Source: Hyposmocoma kahamanoa | Taxonomy: Eukaryota; Arthropoda; Insecta; Lepidoptera; Cosmopterigidae | DNA: 64,000 nt | Assembly: GCF_003589595.1 (NCBI RefSeq) | Contig: NW_020653726.1 | Coordinates: forward strand, 17,935,320-17,999,319 | Direction: 5' to 3' | Shown here: in pieces, positions 20,114 to 32,105 of the stretch | Layout of the letters: the number at the start of each line of letters is the position of its first letter | How positions within the stretch are numbered: the stretch's first letter is position 1 | Translations under genes and position numbers: made by a program | Notes under the pieces: generated by a model | Told to the model about the DNA's origin: nothing | The model's database searches: none | What the model saw: the letters and a program-made list of their open reading frames with translations, nothing else

Positions 20114-20640
20114 ATTTCACTTACAATTACAAAAAAATTCTTCTTAATACAATATCGTAGTGAAATAATTACTAGTTACGTATCAAGAATACAACCACGA
20201 CAATATTTTCAGTATTTAATGCCTTAAGCTAAAACATTACGATGTTTAAGACGTATGAGATTTTAAAACCTAATTATGTAATGATTGCGCACAACACTTT
20301 TTCTACGAGTAAATTAAAAGAAACAACCAACATTTAATTGTATATTTTGTTAACAATCCACGACAACAAACTCAAACGAAAGCCAAAAAAACGTTATAAA
20401 ATAAAAAACCAAAGACATAGAATAGAAGTGTCCGTGATTGGCCTAGTTGCGCTTATATTTTAACCAATTAGGAGGCAGTGGAGCGTTTGAGTAGCGTCAT
20501 ATTTGATAATTTATATTGTTTTTAAAACGCTCTTTTTTGTCAAATGTACCTGTTATGGAACATTTTGAGATATTATTCATTAAAATAATTACAATTTTAA
20601 TAATTTCACAAATAGTGACGTTATTCTATGTATATATACT
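20114..20640. other. Unassigned AT-rich stretch
   Basis: Nothing recognisable. A CCAATTAGGAGGCAGTGGAG motif is a local GC patch. Confidence 0.2.
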
Positions 20641-20870
20641 AACTGCCTCAGTGGTCGAACGGTGGCCATGCCGGACTACCACGCAGAGGTCCCAGGTTCG
20701 ATTCCCGGGCCGGGAGAAATATTTGTATGGCCTACATTAATTTCTCTCGTCAGTTTGGGTGTAATTTGTGGTTCTCTATGTATGTGTCCATGGCACCCGC
20801 GATACAGGGTTTGCCTAGTGCGGGGCTATGTTGAGTGTGTGCGTTATTATTATTATTATTGTTATATCTA
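20641..20870 (+). mobile_element. tRNA-derived SINE family B, full length
   Basis: Head GCCTCAGTGGTCGAACGG (A-box region), exact B box GGTTCGATTCC (20695-20705), body TTTGGGTGTAATTTGTGGTT and CATGGCACCCGCGATACAGG, and tail GTTATTATTATTATTATTG (about 20843-20862). This is the best copy of five in the window (23.74 plus; 25.87, 27.73 and 45.36 minus). Confidence 0.85.
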
Positions 20871-21557
20871 TTTTAGACTCTCGCCTCTTCCAAGGCCTAA
20901 AAGATTAATTTTGATTTTTTAAATGGAAGAGGCGGTGTTTATTGTTATTATTCTATTCAGGAACATAGCGACGCGTTTATGGGGGCTCTTTTAATTAGCA
21001 AAATTAAGACGTTCTTTTTTGAAACTTCTTATAGTTTTGTGTATAGAACAATAATAAATTTTTTCAGCCCAGCGAGTACCATAGACAATAGAATTTTGGT
21101 TCAGAATTAAAAAGAGCGCTTTTGTGACATGGTTTATGAAATTGTACTTGACAGATTAAAGTATAGGAGTTGAAGAAAAATTAAAGGAAATCTTGAACGT
21201 GGCGTCCAGTAAAATTTATGGATGTGTTACGACACAGATGTGTGATGTGCATTTGTTTTTCGAAATTCGAAATTTAAAAAAATGAAAATACATTATTATT
21301 TTCGTTTTATTAAAACTTTTCAATCAGCTACCAGAGATTATATTTTTTCGATAATGAATTGAGATTTGACCTCACTATTTTAATCTGTCAAAACGGCCAT
21401 TATAGCGTGCCGGTACTGTAAACATTATTTCCATAAGTCTGTTCAAATGATGTTACAATCTCAGTCAGCCGTCGTGGGACCAAAAGGGCCCGAAACGCTA
21501 GTTTCTTTGTAAAAACAAATACATGCTATTTAGATCCGAAAAATAGTTTCATTTCCA
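20871..21557. other. Unassigned stretch with a family L match
   Basis: Family L at about 21428-21520 (plus): AATGATGTTACAATCTCAGT, CAGCCGTCGTGGGACC, GGGCCCGAAACGCTAG. The remainder shows nothing. Confidence 0.3.
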
Positions 21558-21714
21558 ATGTGCAACAATCGAGAAGGCCTAAGAACTCTTTGTCGAAAAT
21601 TTGAATTTGTAAAACAAGGGAAAACTTTTTCTTTGATGATACCAATATTTTCGTATTCCAGCCCTTTAAGAATAAATGCAAGGTGGTTCAAACACAGATG
21701 TATCCAAAATGTAT

Positions 21715-21998
21715 ACGACATGGTATGTTACAGGATATGTCACGGAGAGTGTGTGATGGAATTACAGGATTTGATTACGCCTTCCCCTTTCCATTACTAG
21801 GGGACTAGGCGTAGGCTTGGGTTCCACTCCTATGTTGTGGATATTCCAAAGATTCGCATGAAGCGTTACGCTTCCACATTTATATGGCGAACGGCTATGG
21901 AGTGGAATTTCCTGCAGACTTGTTCCCTGAACGTTATAACTTGGGCCTTTTCAAGGCGAGAGTGAAAATGCATTAGGTGTGCATGTTCCATCGTCAGG
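21715..21998 (+). pseudogene. Jockey-like LINE C-terminus, copy 3
   Basis: Frames read CYRICHGECVMELQDLI, PSPFHY, YVVDIPKIRMKRYASTFIWR and TAMEWNFL, matching the minus-strand element at 34.3-34.7 kb and the plus copy at 42.9 kb. It stops at CATGTTCCATCGTCA (21998), where a family C element starts, so the 3' UTR and any RTE-like tail are lost. Confidence 0.75.
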
Positions 21999-22187
21999 TG
22001 AGGTTCGTTCCGTGGCTTAGTTGGTAGAGCGCCTTCCACGGTATGCTAGAAGACGTCGGTTTGAATCCGGCCGCATCGAAGGATTTTTTTCTGAGTGTTC
22101 GATCTTTGTACTAATAATTATAACGAACTAGTGGAGTAATTTCACAAAAATAATTGAATATCAATTCAATAAAATTTAAATAGTTAT
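21999..22187 (+). mobile_element. tRNA-like family C element, truncated
   Basis: TTCGTTCCGTGGCTTAGTTG, GTAGAGCG, mutated B box GGTTTGAATCC (22058-22068), GAGTGTTCGATCTTTG, ATTATAACGAACTAGTGGAG and AATTGAATATCAATTCAA. The leader upstream of GTTCG is absent. Confidence 0.75.
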
Positions 22188-22239
22188 AATTATTAACTCA
22201 TGATTAGATGAACTTGATCTTTTTGAGATTAACCCATAT

Positions 22240-22768
22240 TCTTATATTATGTTAATAATAGTCCGAAACAATTACTGTCAAATAAGCAATACTTGATCAA
22301 ATCCAAAAACAATGTCGAGTAGGAAGCTTCATTCGCATAATGTTCCTGTAACTCGGTCGAGTTATTTCGCACTGTTAATACAATAGTGTATTAACTCTAA
22401 AAGTGTATTTCTTTCAGAATCGATAAAAAACTTAAATTACTTAGTTCCCACGAAAGATTGCTAAAATTTGTGTATAAGTTAAAGTTTATTAAAGACATCT
22501 AAGCAATCTTCTACTTACCAAACATATTTAAAAATAAAACGGAAAAAGAATTACATGTTTTTGAGTAATTACTGTGTTGTCCAGAACTGCTCACGAAAAG
22601 TTTGTGTCATTTTGGGTTTAGTAAATATATTTTAATAGTTTCTTACAATATCCTAGCTACGGTTTTATTGACGTGTAAAGAATCTAATTTTACGTTCAGC
22701 AATAGTATAATCTTGAATTTCACATATTTTGAGTTACAACACTATTGTAAGAGCAGTGCGATTTGACA
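22240..22768 (+). repeat. Family D repeat, uninterrupted copy
   Basis: Aligns with the two pieces at 5.82-5.94 and 6.22-6.49 kb (TTAACTCTAAAAGTGTATTT, CACGAAAGATTG, TGTCCAGAACTGCTC, CAATAGTATAATCTTGAATT). The 22300-22345 part (CAAATCCAAAAACAATGTCG, AAGCTTCATTCGCATAATG) recurs reversed at about 56500-56540 and direct at 29570-29620. Confidence 0.6.
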
Positions 22769-23199
22769 GTGATTGTTGACAGAGAACAAGAGTAGATTCC
22801 CATGGCTGTTTGCCATTTTAGAAAACAATATGTTAGTAGTTTTACATACATACGTAAGGCAGATACAATGGACATATGATTTGATATTCCTCTATCACTG
22901 TCTCCACTTATCTCAGGCTTTTTGTGGCAAATAGTTTCGTAAGTAAAAAGAGGCATAATATTCTCCACTACAGGGTGTTTGAAAGTTGTCTGTTCCGGGC
23001 TCAATATCTCGCTGTGAGTGCCAAACAAAACGGATCAGCTTGTATCTCGTGCGCGCAGAAAAGAGAAGCCACGGATATATAGATACTGGAACACGGGTAA
23101 TGCAAATATGAGCTGAGTGTATAATGATTTTACGTTGCCGTGTCAATAAACAAGCAGCAGTGTGTTTATGTTTTATAAATATGCTTATGGGTGTTTTCA
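22769..23199. other. Unassigned stretch
   Basis: Two overlapping minus-strand ORFs of about 100 codons (23028-22720, 23200-22913) in different frames, with no domain and no repeat partner. Probably chance. Confidence 0.2.
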
Positions 23200-23400
23200 A
23201 ATTAGAAGCACTGCAGTAGCGCGTCTGTAGCGCTTCAGTATTGTTTACTAATTGTGACTGCGAAACCGGCGCGCGAGTATCACGACCGTGACGCTATAAC
23301 TGCACTTCTAAATATTGTATGAAAATTACTAGTGCCGCGGCTGCAACGCCACAGCGCTCCTATGAGCGTCTAATGTAAAGGCGCCATATTAAGGTTAATA
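23200..23400 (+). repeat. Family J repeat (AGCGC-rich), copy 1
   Basis: TTTTCAAATTAGAAGCACTG, CAGTAGCGCGTCTGTAGCGC, TATAACTGCACTTCTAAATA and GTATGAAAATTACTAG then GAGCGTCTAATGTAAAGGCG align in order with 60215-60610. CpG-rich relative to flanks. No ORF. Confidence 0.5.
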
Positions 23401-23740
23401 TGGATTGGGAACACAGTGGCATATTTATTCACGGTATAAATAATGTGCATTGAATATTACTGTCACCTCTGACTGATTCTGAACGATATCAGTTAGCTGC
23501 CTTGGTATTGGTGGACCAAAAATGAAAGAGACTAATTAGCATCGACTTCCTTGTGGAGTCAAAGCTTATAAGTCTCAATCACTGCTTAAAAATGGTCTGC
23601 TTGTCGGTTTTCTATTGGAAACTTTTGCTAATAAATAGTATTAATTTATTGCGCTGTTCACGAAAGGAACCTTCCGGCAATGACGTACGAATCGTACTCC
23701 TAGTACGTCTGGTGCATTCTAGGCAACCTATCACTACGGT
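23401..23740. other. Unassigned stretch
   Basis: No supported feature. Confidence 0.2.
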
Positions 23741-23937
23741 GGCAAACTACCTCTGTGGTCGAACGATTACCATGTTGGCCTGACACGCAGAGGTCCTGGG
23801 TTCGATTCCCGGGCCGGAAGAAATATTTGTACGGTCTACATTTATTTCTCTTGCGAGTTTGGGTGTAATTTGTGGTTGTCTACGTGTGTGTCCATGGCAC
23901 CCGTGATACAGGATTTTCCTAGTGCAGGGTTCTTGAA
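23741..23937 (+). mobile_element. tRNA-derived SINE family B
   Basis: AACTACCTCTGTGGTCGAAC, exact B box GGTTCGATTCC (23799-23809), GGGTGTAATTTGTGGTTGTC and CATGGCACCCGTGATACAGG. It loses the consensus tail at about 23937. Confidence 0.85.
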
Positions 23938-24379
23938 AAACATATCCTATGCACAGATCAGCATGGTCGCTGCTTGGGCTGATCACATGGGCCGCGATAA
24001 TAGTGTAAGCCATCTTTCATACTTTTTTGAAAGAGTAACTACAACAATTCTAACGTATATTTCTACTGCACATCCAGAATATTTAGATCCGTGTCACACC
24101 CAAGACTGGCAGAGCGAGAGTACGAACGATATGAGCACCTTATTTTTCGCACATTACACTTTGAAATTGTTTGAAATATGTTATAGCCGTCATCGCTCGT
24201 TCAATGTACGCAAACTGGCGCCTTGTGGAACTCTCTCTTTTGCTGTAATCACGAGTTTTGATCAAGTGCTTGGCGTGTTTGTTTTCGTTCATTTTGTAAG
24301 ATATAGTGTGGATGATTTTTGGTTTACAGTTGGACAAGAAGATATATATCTAGATAGTGTAGCGAACTTTATGGATTGA
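23938..24379 (+). other. Longest ORF in the window, origin unclear
   Basis: A plus-strand frame of 169 codons starts inside the SINE (23870) and stays open to 24379. The non-SINE part begins FLKNISYAQISMV and continues through HLSYFFERVTTTILTYI and ends DIYLDSVANFMD. I recognise no domain. Because its start lies in a SINE and the composition is unremarkable, an old transposon remnant or chance are the best explanations. A terminal exon of a host gene cannot be excluded. Confidence 0.2.
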
Positions 24380-25454
24380 GTGCTAACGACGAGTGAGCTA
24401 TTCCAGACATAGTTGATATAACTCGATTCCCACCGCCTTGCCTAAAATTTTCCACGTAATACTAAAAAACTGTACTAGATCACTGAAATAAAGTGAACTA
24501 GTATCTTATGTGATAATAAGTGTTGTTTTTAAATGTCGCCAAGGCTCCTTTTTCACGGGAAAAGAAGTTTTTGTTAGAGTTTTCTTTTTGAATCGGTTTT
24601 ACTAAGGAAAATTTACACGCCTCGCCAGTGTTACATGCAAAGGTTTTTTCACAATGAATATCTGTGAAATACCAACAACCTCGCAGGACTATTTTTACTG
24701 ACATCATAAAATTTCTAAATCTTTATTTGGTAGTATGTTCAAACGGAAAAGCGCCCCCCCTGACGACCCCACCTTTTTTTTGTAAACTACAAACGGAGAT
24801 CCATTCATAAGAATAAGAGAACAAATAAAAACGTCATAAAAATGCGCTAAACCAAAGTCAGTTAAATTTTACATATATAATTCAATAGGAAAAACAAATA
24901 AATGGATAAGAAAAATGGTGATGGCTTACATAGGTAGTGACAAAGTTGACTGCGGCCCATGAATGGATCCCTGGAGGACACTTCACCCAGCGTTTATACG
25001 GGTTGATATATGCAATCGAAAATTTGAATTAAAATAGACGAAAAAAGAAGAAAAATCATCTTTACTATTCAAAACTGAGATCATTATGAAAGGCACACAA
25101 AAAAGATGCGACCTCGTAAAGTCAAAAAGATAATAATCGGAATATCTTGAAATGGGTTTCCTGAACAAAAGTTGGAAAATTTTGTTTTATTAAAACTTTC
25201 CTATCGATACTAAAAACGTTGTCGACCGACTGTGGTCTTGCCCAGTATAATATAAAGACTTATTTGAACGACGCAATTCTAGTCGCGTGGCATCACGTGT
25301 TAGAAATATCATAAGTTACGTCTTAAATCACGAATTGTCAATTTTTTTTCCACATATATTAACATACTACACACTCGAGGTCCATATCGTTTTTTGTTTC
25401 ATTTCTTGCATTTTTTTTCTGTTGAAATATCATGTATGTATTTCGCATATTTGG
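24380..25454. other. Unassigned stretch
   Basis: AT-rich. There is a C-run (GCGCCCCCCCTGACGACCCC near 24750). No repeat partner, no coding call. Confidence 0.25.
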
Positions 25455-25640
25455 GGACGGGACGAACAAGTCTGCGCCTGTCCATAGCAGTTGTAGTGCT
25501 ACTCAGAGCTGTAAATCGCAGAGACCTGAGGAACTCTACCACAGCGTCCGTCACTTTGAGACAGAAGTCGACAAGTCTGATGTACCTGTAATTTCTCCAG
25601 CAACATTTTCAAATTGGAACGCAGTAATGCAAGTAAAAAT
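25455..25640 (+). mobile_element. Family A repeat, diverged
   Basis: GGGACGGGACGAACAAGTC, CCTGTCCATAGCAGTTGTAG, CTCAGAGCTGTAAATCGCAG, GTCCGTCACTTTGAGACAGA and CCTGTAATTTCTCCAGCA. The CTGGTGGTAAGCTACACG block is deleted and the last third is missing. Confidence 0.75.
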
Positions 25641-25691
25641 TAAAATTATTTATTAATTTCCTTTTTTTTGCAGCTTCCTGCAAAACAAGCC

Positions 25692-25856
25692 GTTATTTTA
25701 ATTTAATTTATTGAGGACAATCAACAAGTCATACAATTAATACATAAAAGTTTTATGATTAATTCAAATGGAGCATTGCTAAAGTATTGCTACAACATGC
25801 AATAATCAAACACAACTAATTATTTATGTACATATTTATAGTTATTCACACTTTAG
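25692..25856 (-). repeat. Dispersed 3' end-like repeat, copy 2
   Basis: TTATTGAGGACAATCAACAA, GTCATACAATTAATACATAA, ACAACATGCAATAATCAAAC, ACAACTAATTATTTA. Partner of 18125-18300. Confidence 0.55.
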
Positions 25857-25869
25857 TTTTTTTTCTTTC

Positions 25870-26058
25870 ATACTAGGGAAATCCTGTGTCAGGTGCCATG
25901 GAAACACACATGGATAACCACAAATTACACCCAAGACTTACGTGAGAAATAAATGTGGGCCATAAAAATATTTCTCCTGGCCCCGGAATCAAACCCGGGA
26001 CCTCTGCGTGGCAGACCAGCATGGTCGCCGTTTAGCCACCGAAGCAGTTTAGCAGGCA
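25870..26058 (-). mobile_element. tRNA-derived SINE family B
   Basis: Reverse orientation: CTAGGGAAATCCTGTGTCAG, TGCCATGGAAACACACATGG, ACCACAAATTACACCCAAG, decayed B box (GGAATCAAACC, 25985-25995) and GAAGCAGTTTAGCAGG. Confidence 0.8.
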
Positions 26059-27724
26059 GTTGATTTTCTAACATGTAGTACAACATATGACATAAAATAT
26101 ATATAGAAAAATAAACTTACAAATAGGAAGAGAAATAACACGTTAACAACACGTGTGTGAATAAAATTGTAATAGGTATATGAAGCAAGGGAGGGTGAAG
26201 AAAGACGCTTGTAGTCTCCAAATTTTCAACGGCAAGTATTGTAACGTACTTATATGATCGACATAAGAGACGTAAACGCATTCATCATCGACGTCAGCTT
26301 ACCATCCCACCCGGTGGAAGCGGCAACCGGCGATCGATGATAAAGAACTGATGATTCTATGAGCTTTCATCCAAGTGTGTGTGAAAGTGCTGGAGCGCCA
26401 CTCATAGGCCCAATGATTCGACACAAAGCAATTTCCTTTAACACCTTATATGGTAATTTAGTGAACACTTCGATAGCGCGTTCTATTTTGATCCCAACGG
26501 TATCTAGTGGCAAGGCGAGGTTACTAATATTTCTTGCACGTGGTGTTACAAAATAATTTATTTTTCTAAATACATTAGTACGTCTTTGTTTTAATTTAAG
26601 TTTAGCCACACTACTGACGCATCAGTCAGTCTAGGAAGCAACATCGTCAACAACAATGAGAGAAAATAAAGAAGTTACTTAAGCTCGCAAATGGTATGTG
26701 TTCATGAAACTGATAAAACTTTATGAACCCGATGTTTTTTACAAAAAATAGTGTTGTATAAAGATAGGTAGATAACACTCGCCTGCTGTTAAGGTTAACG
26801 GGACTCTGCGACATTTCTTACTTTCGACTAGTGCTGGAGAAATACGTCATCAAATTGCAGAACCGAGACAAATGAATAGTATGACTTCTAAAACATCGAC
26901 ATGCTTTTCTCCGCCATTGGCTGTTAGTTAGCAACCAAAAAGGAGTCTCGCTACATATTGAGGTGTTTGTCGTTCTCTAAAGGCAAAGGGAAATATTAGT
27001 TAGTCTGTCAAAATGCGATTTAGATTCGAAAAAAGACTACTTTCCAAACCCTCGCTGCTGTTTCAAATCGCAACCACAAAATAGCATTGTGATGTGTTAA
27101 TATATTTCAACCCGAGTGTTAAAAATAGGATAGAAATCGTGCCATGTGAATAAATCCTTAAGTGGTGTCTGTCGTGCACTAGAAACCCATTTCACATGCA
27201 CAATTTTATGCACTCGTAAAGATTTTACGGCCACCCTGTCCGCAATAAAATTTTGAGTTAGAATCATCAACTGGATTGAATTTTAGCTAATTCCACTTCC
27301 AGCTGTGTTGGAGTTTATCGACGAATAATCTGCAATCGAGATAAAAGCACATCTAGTTTACTTTTATTTTTGATTTGTACCTCTATTCATTTAAATCATT
27401 GTCACCGTATGAATTTGGGTAGCAAGAAATCTATCAATAAACATTGTTTAGTGAATAATCAAGAAAATCGCGATCTGTACAGCGTATTTAAATTTGCTTA
27501 GTTTTTAATCAAGAATAGAATAGACATTTATTGTAATGCCACGACACATAGATACAAAAAAAATATTGATAAGAGTTGATAAACAAAATAAAAAACAAAT
27601 AAAACGAAAAAAAAAACAATATAAAACTAAATATAACGACTACGAATGTTGCGCTGTCATTTGTGCGCTTGAGGCGAAGGCAAAAGGACTTCATTCGGCT
27701 TATGCGACAGGCATAATAGGCATT
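26059..27724. other. Mostly unassigned stretch
   Basis: A minus-strand 80-codon ORF at 26609-26367 (MAKLKLKQRRTNVFRKINY at its start, KLPYKVLKEIALCRIIGP near its end) reads more like a protein than its neighbours, but I recognise no family and no neighbours support it. 27500-27620 is A-rich with ACATTTATTGTAATGCC, resembling a minus-strand LINE 3' end. 27640-27724 is unassigned. Confidence 0.25.
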
Positions 27725-27899
27725 GCTCCGCGCTAGGAAAACCCTGTCGTGTCTCGGGTGCCATGGACACACACAAAGACCTAAACTCATGAGAGAAATA
27801 AATGTAGGCCCTACAATTATTTCTCCCGGCCCGGGAATCGAACATGGGACCTCTGCGTGGCAGTCCGGCATGGCAATCGTTCGCCCACAGAGGCTGTTT
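27725..27899 (-). mobile_element. tRNA-derived SINE family B
   Basis: CGCTAGGAAAACCCTGTCGT, CATGGACACACACAAAGACC, CATGAGAGAAATAAATGTAG, B box GGAATCGAACA (27834-27844) and CACAGAGGCTG. The internal CACAAATTACACC block is deleted. Confidence 0.8.
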
Positions 27900-28466
27900 A
27901 TAGCAAAAAAATGTACACATTGGTAACCATAGCAAAAAAATATAAATATACTGATACCTGTGATTACAGGTGAGCCTACCAATATAGCATTGTGGGTGCC
28001 GTTTCACGGGTTATTAGAATTCAGGCTATGCTGCTTTGAAAATTGTGCCCTTTATATGTTCATAAATAAAACTGGTTAGTTTCTATCCCAAAATGAATAT
28101 GTATTTTCAAATACTCAATGCGCACTAAATTTCATTGGTGAATAAATCGAACTTCGAAATTGATGATGAAAGCATTGCGTTAATATCATTGGTGATCAGA
28201 TTAGGGATGCATTATAAATGAATATTATTATTATAGCATTGGAAAGCCAGTGATTTGGAAATGTTGCTGCATACGTTGCAGTAAAGGAGTTTTCTCATTG
28301 ACGAATGGTCACAAGTGATATGTTAGCGTAAATTCGTGCAATGTTTATTTGAGCAGTAATGTATAAGAATTACTTTACATTCTAATTATAATAATTCCCG
28401 ATAAGTACATGCATAGTAAAGAACGTGTCAGACATGACGACATTTTTTTTCCTGTTTTTGTGATAC
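27900..28466. other. Unassigned stretch
   Basis: Short direct repeat ATAGCAAAAAAATGTACACATTGGTAACC / ATAGCAAAAAAATATAAAT near 27900-27945. Otherwise nothing. Confidence 0.2.
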
Positions 28467-28762
28467 TATGTGACGGGACGAATAAGTCGTGCGCCTCATG
28501 GTAAGCTACACGCCTGTCCATAACAGTTGCAGTGCCACTCAGAGCTTTAAATCGCAAAGATCTGAAGGGCACTGCCACAGCGCCAGTCACCCTGAGACAA
28601 GTTGACAAGCCCCATGTGTCTGTAATTTCACTAGCACCCTCAGCCTTCAAAACAAGAACACATTAATGCTGACATTATTGCTTGGTGGCAGAAATAGGTA
28701 AGGTGGCAGTACTTCCCTGGACGAATTCTGTCACAAGGAGCTCTATTACCGCTAAACTTCAC
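28467..28762 (+). mobile_element. Family A repeat, full length
   Basis: GTGACGGGACGAATAAGTCG, CATGGTAAGCTACACGCCTG, CCATAACAGTTGCAGTGCCA, CTTTAAATCGCAAAGATCTG, CACCCTGAGACAAGTTGACA, TGCTTGGTGGCAGAAATAGG and CCTGGACGAATTCTGTCACA are all present, ending in CTCTATTACCGCTAAA. Good reference copy. Confidence 0.9.
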
Positions 28763-28924
28763 TCTAGCCTTGAATACCCCCAAATTTTACTTTTCGTGAA
28801 ATACTGAGTATTCTATTCCTTTGCCGTACGCATCAGAAAGGAGGAATGCAAATCAAAAGCGACTCCATAAGATAATTGTTGTTAATAACTCCCTTTGCTT
28901 TTCGCTCCACCTAGTCAAAGGCAG

Positions 28925-28975
28925 CTAACTGTCCCATAGGTGGCAGCAGTATTCCATATATCCTCTGATTGGTCA
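28925..28975 (-). mobile_element. Jockey-like LINE micro-fragment
   Basis: The minus strand encodes MEYCCHLWDS, the same peptide as the start of the 34.7-kb element (MEYCCHLWDG). CCCATAGGTGGCAGCAGTATTCC differs by one base from the 34.70-kb sequence. About 45 bp. Confidence 0.5.
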
Positions 28976-31138
28976 GTGAGAATGTTCCCTGTATTTCACC
29001 GAAAATGAATACATGTTATTAGTCAGTTGCAATTTGCTACTGCAGTCTTAAAGCATGTGATTTGAATGTTTAAATAGAAAATGTTTATTTCAGTATAATA
29101 TGTGACATCGTGGGTACTGTTGGGAGAGCAGCTTTAGGCTAATGTGGTTCGGAATAGGTTTTCCGAATTCCGGACGCCTAAAGCTTGTAAATGGAAGTGA
29201 AATTTGATGGTATTCGCTTTGATGGTAAAGCCTGGATTAGATCGGTATTTATTTGTGTTTAGCGGAACGAACGATCGTACGCGTTCATGCATCGGAGAAT
29301 TTTTGAGGTTAGTTAATTGTGCTCTAGCTGCATTGATCGCGGGAATACTGTTCGTATTTAAATTGTCAGTATGTACTATTACTTATTTATTTATCTAAAA
29401 AGAACATCAACGGCTTAAAGCAAACATAAAATCAATAATAGTAACAACTGAAAGCTAACTACAGATTCTCAGAAATAGAAATGTAATAATGTAGAATCCG
29501 GCCCTGTGCTCTAGTTCTTCGTCTGACATCTGTCCGAAACATTTACTGCCAAATAAGTATAATACTCGACCATGTTAAAAGATAATGTGAAGTATGATGC
29601 TTCATTCGCATCATGCGTCTATTAATTTATCGATTTTACATTTCTGCTTGAAAACCAGCGCCACAGTCAATCATGGCTGTGGCTTATACTGAATGAAGTC
29701 CTTTTGCGTACGTCACAACCGCACAAAAGACAGTACAAAATTTGTAGTCGCTATATTTTGTTTCAAAATATATCGCTATATTTTGTATAAAAATTAGTAC
29801 TTTTTTTGGCCGACTTTTTTCAATATGGCAACTGTTGCCAGTATTCAGCCACATTAAAATTACTATTTTATATTACTTTATTTTGTACATAATCGCTACT
29901 AAGGAGCATTTACTTCATAGGTGTAAAAATGCGGTCTCTCCATAGATATAGTATAGTAATGACGAATGACTTACGTCACAAAGCACATAAATATGAAATA
30001 AATATACAATCTCTTTAGTTCTATGTTTAAGACTTAAAACAACAGTAAATTAAAAAAAAAACTGGAAAAGTAAAAAGCACTAGTGCGAGAAATCCAACTT
30101 TCCGCACGATTTGTAGTGCGATTTGTAGTCTTTAAAAAAAATAACCATGTCGTCTAAAAACATCTTAACACTCCCTAAAATCTACATGTAAATTGATGAA
30201 GGGGAAAAACACGAAGCAAACACTGTTCCAATGAATTTTCGATTAAGTTAAAAGAACTCACTCGTCAGCGGTTCACGAGCTTTCAGTAACAAAGATCTGA
30301 GGGATCAGACGACAAACTCAAACGAACATGTTAACGCCTTTTTAGGTACAAGGGAGAAGAGTTGATCGTAGAAGTTGCAAGTGAGATAAATTTTTATTAC
30401 TGACATTAAGAAAAATGAATCAATGAGTTACATTGATATATAAAAAAGATAAGATAGATAAGATAACTTTTAGAATTATAATATTGACGAAGATATATAT
30501 ATCAGCCCCCGTAATATACAGCCGCGATAAAGCTATTATATCCACATTTAACTGTCAATTTCAAGTGATAATTTTTTTTATCACAATAGCCAATTGTCGC
30601 GAGAGCCGCGACCAATGGCTGCAAAAGAATATTGCAGTGCCAAACATGCCCGCAAAATTGCAGTTGATTCTAAAAACAACATTTTGACGCTTCTGCACAG
30701 TAATTTTGCCAACGTAAAAATTGAATGCGACAAACAAAATAAAAAGAAATAATAAAAACAAACAAATTTGTATATATAAATTAATGGAAAGTGGTGAGGA
30801 GAACATTTTTAATACAGTTCAATACATGAGAGTAATTAGAAATACGTAAATAATAACGAATATAATGTAAAATATGTAAAACTAAAACTACAAAAACCAA
30901 CTTTTGTTTCATCGTTTTCGCGGCGATGATTAAACGACAAAGATGGCTGTATACGTAATTTCATATCGTTATCCTTGTTCTTCAAAATATATAACAATAG
31001 TTCATTACCAAATAAACAAAAGAACGAATAACTCTAGTGCGGTATCTTACCGATTCAGTATTCGTAATAAAAAAAAAATAGTAATGGCAACATAGCTTTA
31101 TCATCTGAAATAAATATGTCACGGGGAGGTTTATCACA
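28976..31138. other. Unassigned stretch (2.2 kb)
   Basis: Mostly AT-rich and free of family copies. 29140-29350 is lower in AT (CCGAATTCCGGACGCCTAAAG, GAACGATCGTACGCG) and may be unique host DNA. 29570-29630 weakly matches family D. 30590-30620 holds CGCGAGAGCCGCGACC. No coding call. Confidence 0.25.
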
Positions 31139-31193
31139 CGAATACCTGTAGCCGTAGCATGGCAGTATGCCATGCTACGGCTACAGGTATTCG
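31139..31193. repeat. Perfect palindrome, 26-bp arms, 3-bp loop
   Basis: The left arm begins CGAATACCTGTAGCCGTAGC and its exact complement runs back from 31193, with only GTA (31165-31167) between. No mismatch in 26 pairs, in a region otherwise without repeats. The arms contain CCGTAGCATGGCA. Confidence 0.9.
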
Positions 31194-32105
31194 CACACAG
31201 ATTCTAAGTACAATCAACAGCTCATCAAGCTATACACTTTTGTTCGAATAGAGCAAGGGAACAAGATCCGTCAATGTGTAGCTTTATGTGGCGTCGCCTG
31301 TAGTTACTAACATTATAAATAAGAGTTATACTTTTGTAGTGATCTACGGATTATGTGATTGATTGTACTATAGCTATACGGTAATTTTTACTATATATAA
31401 CTCAACTTGTACAATTCTTGGTCATTCCTCTTGGTCATACTTAGTTTAGTTGGAGCTTATGAACACCATCAAGTGCAGGAACAATAAGTACAAATTACAC
31501 CAGCTTGTCATCTAAAGCAAAATTGCTGGAAAATGATGTGTCATTCTCCTGGTTGAAAAATTTGAGGGAATGGTTCGGCTGCAGTACCACCTTTCGGCAT
31601 CAGGATTGCCTTGATGTCCAACCGATCCGACAGGAGAGGAACTCCAAGAATAAGAAGGTTTACTTAGTTACTTCAAAAATGTAAGATATGGTGTTGCATA
31701 CAACATAATGGTTATACGGTGCTCCGCTACCCTCTCTTATCTCGCACCAAAGTTTTTAGAGTGTCATTTTATTAAGTCCTCCGATAGGATCGAGATCGGC
31801 TCGAGATAGCTGACATGTGTCGTGGACGTGTCGCCTCCTGTCTCTTCACGAAAAAAAGTGAAAATCCTTCCCAACTTTCTCTCTCCTAATGTCCTTCAGT
31901 CGACTTTATAACTGGGTTAAAGTGCTCAGAGTTTTATTTAACGTCGAATGTTTTCTGCATTGTGAATTTGAAAAGGTTACTTTAAAATGATTCTTTTATA
32001 GTCTGATTTTTTAAAATGAATTTGCATTCCAATGGATATTGAGGATGTGGCAATCTTCAAGTGCGAATTTTATAATTATTCAGTTTTTGGTACGTAGATG
32101 CCTAA
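31194..32105. other. Unassigned stretch
   Basis: No repeat partner in this window and no domain. 31550-31660 and 31740-31900 are lower-AT blocks with stop-interrupted frames. Confidence 0.2.

Noticed and set aside
20641..20715. tRNA gene candidate (A and B boxes)
   Set aside because: B box is exact, but no acceptor or anticodon stems form, and the same head occurs in five dispersed copies with a common body: a SINE.
27509..27982. 157-codon minus-strand ORF
   Set aside because: Most of it is family B SINE sequence plus a T-rich tract.
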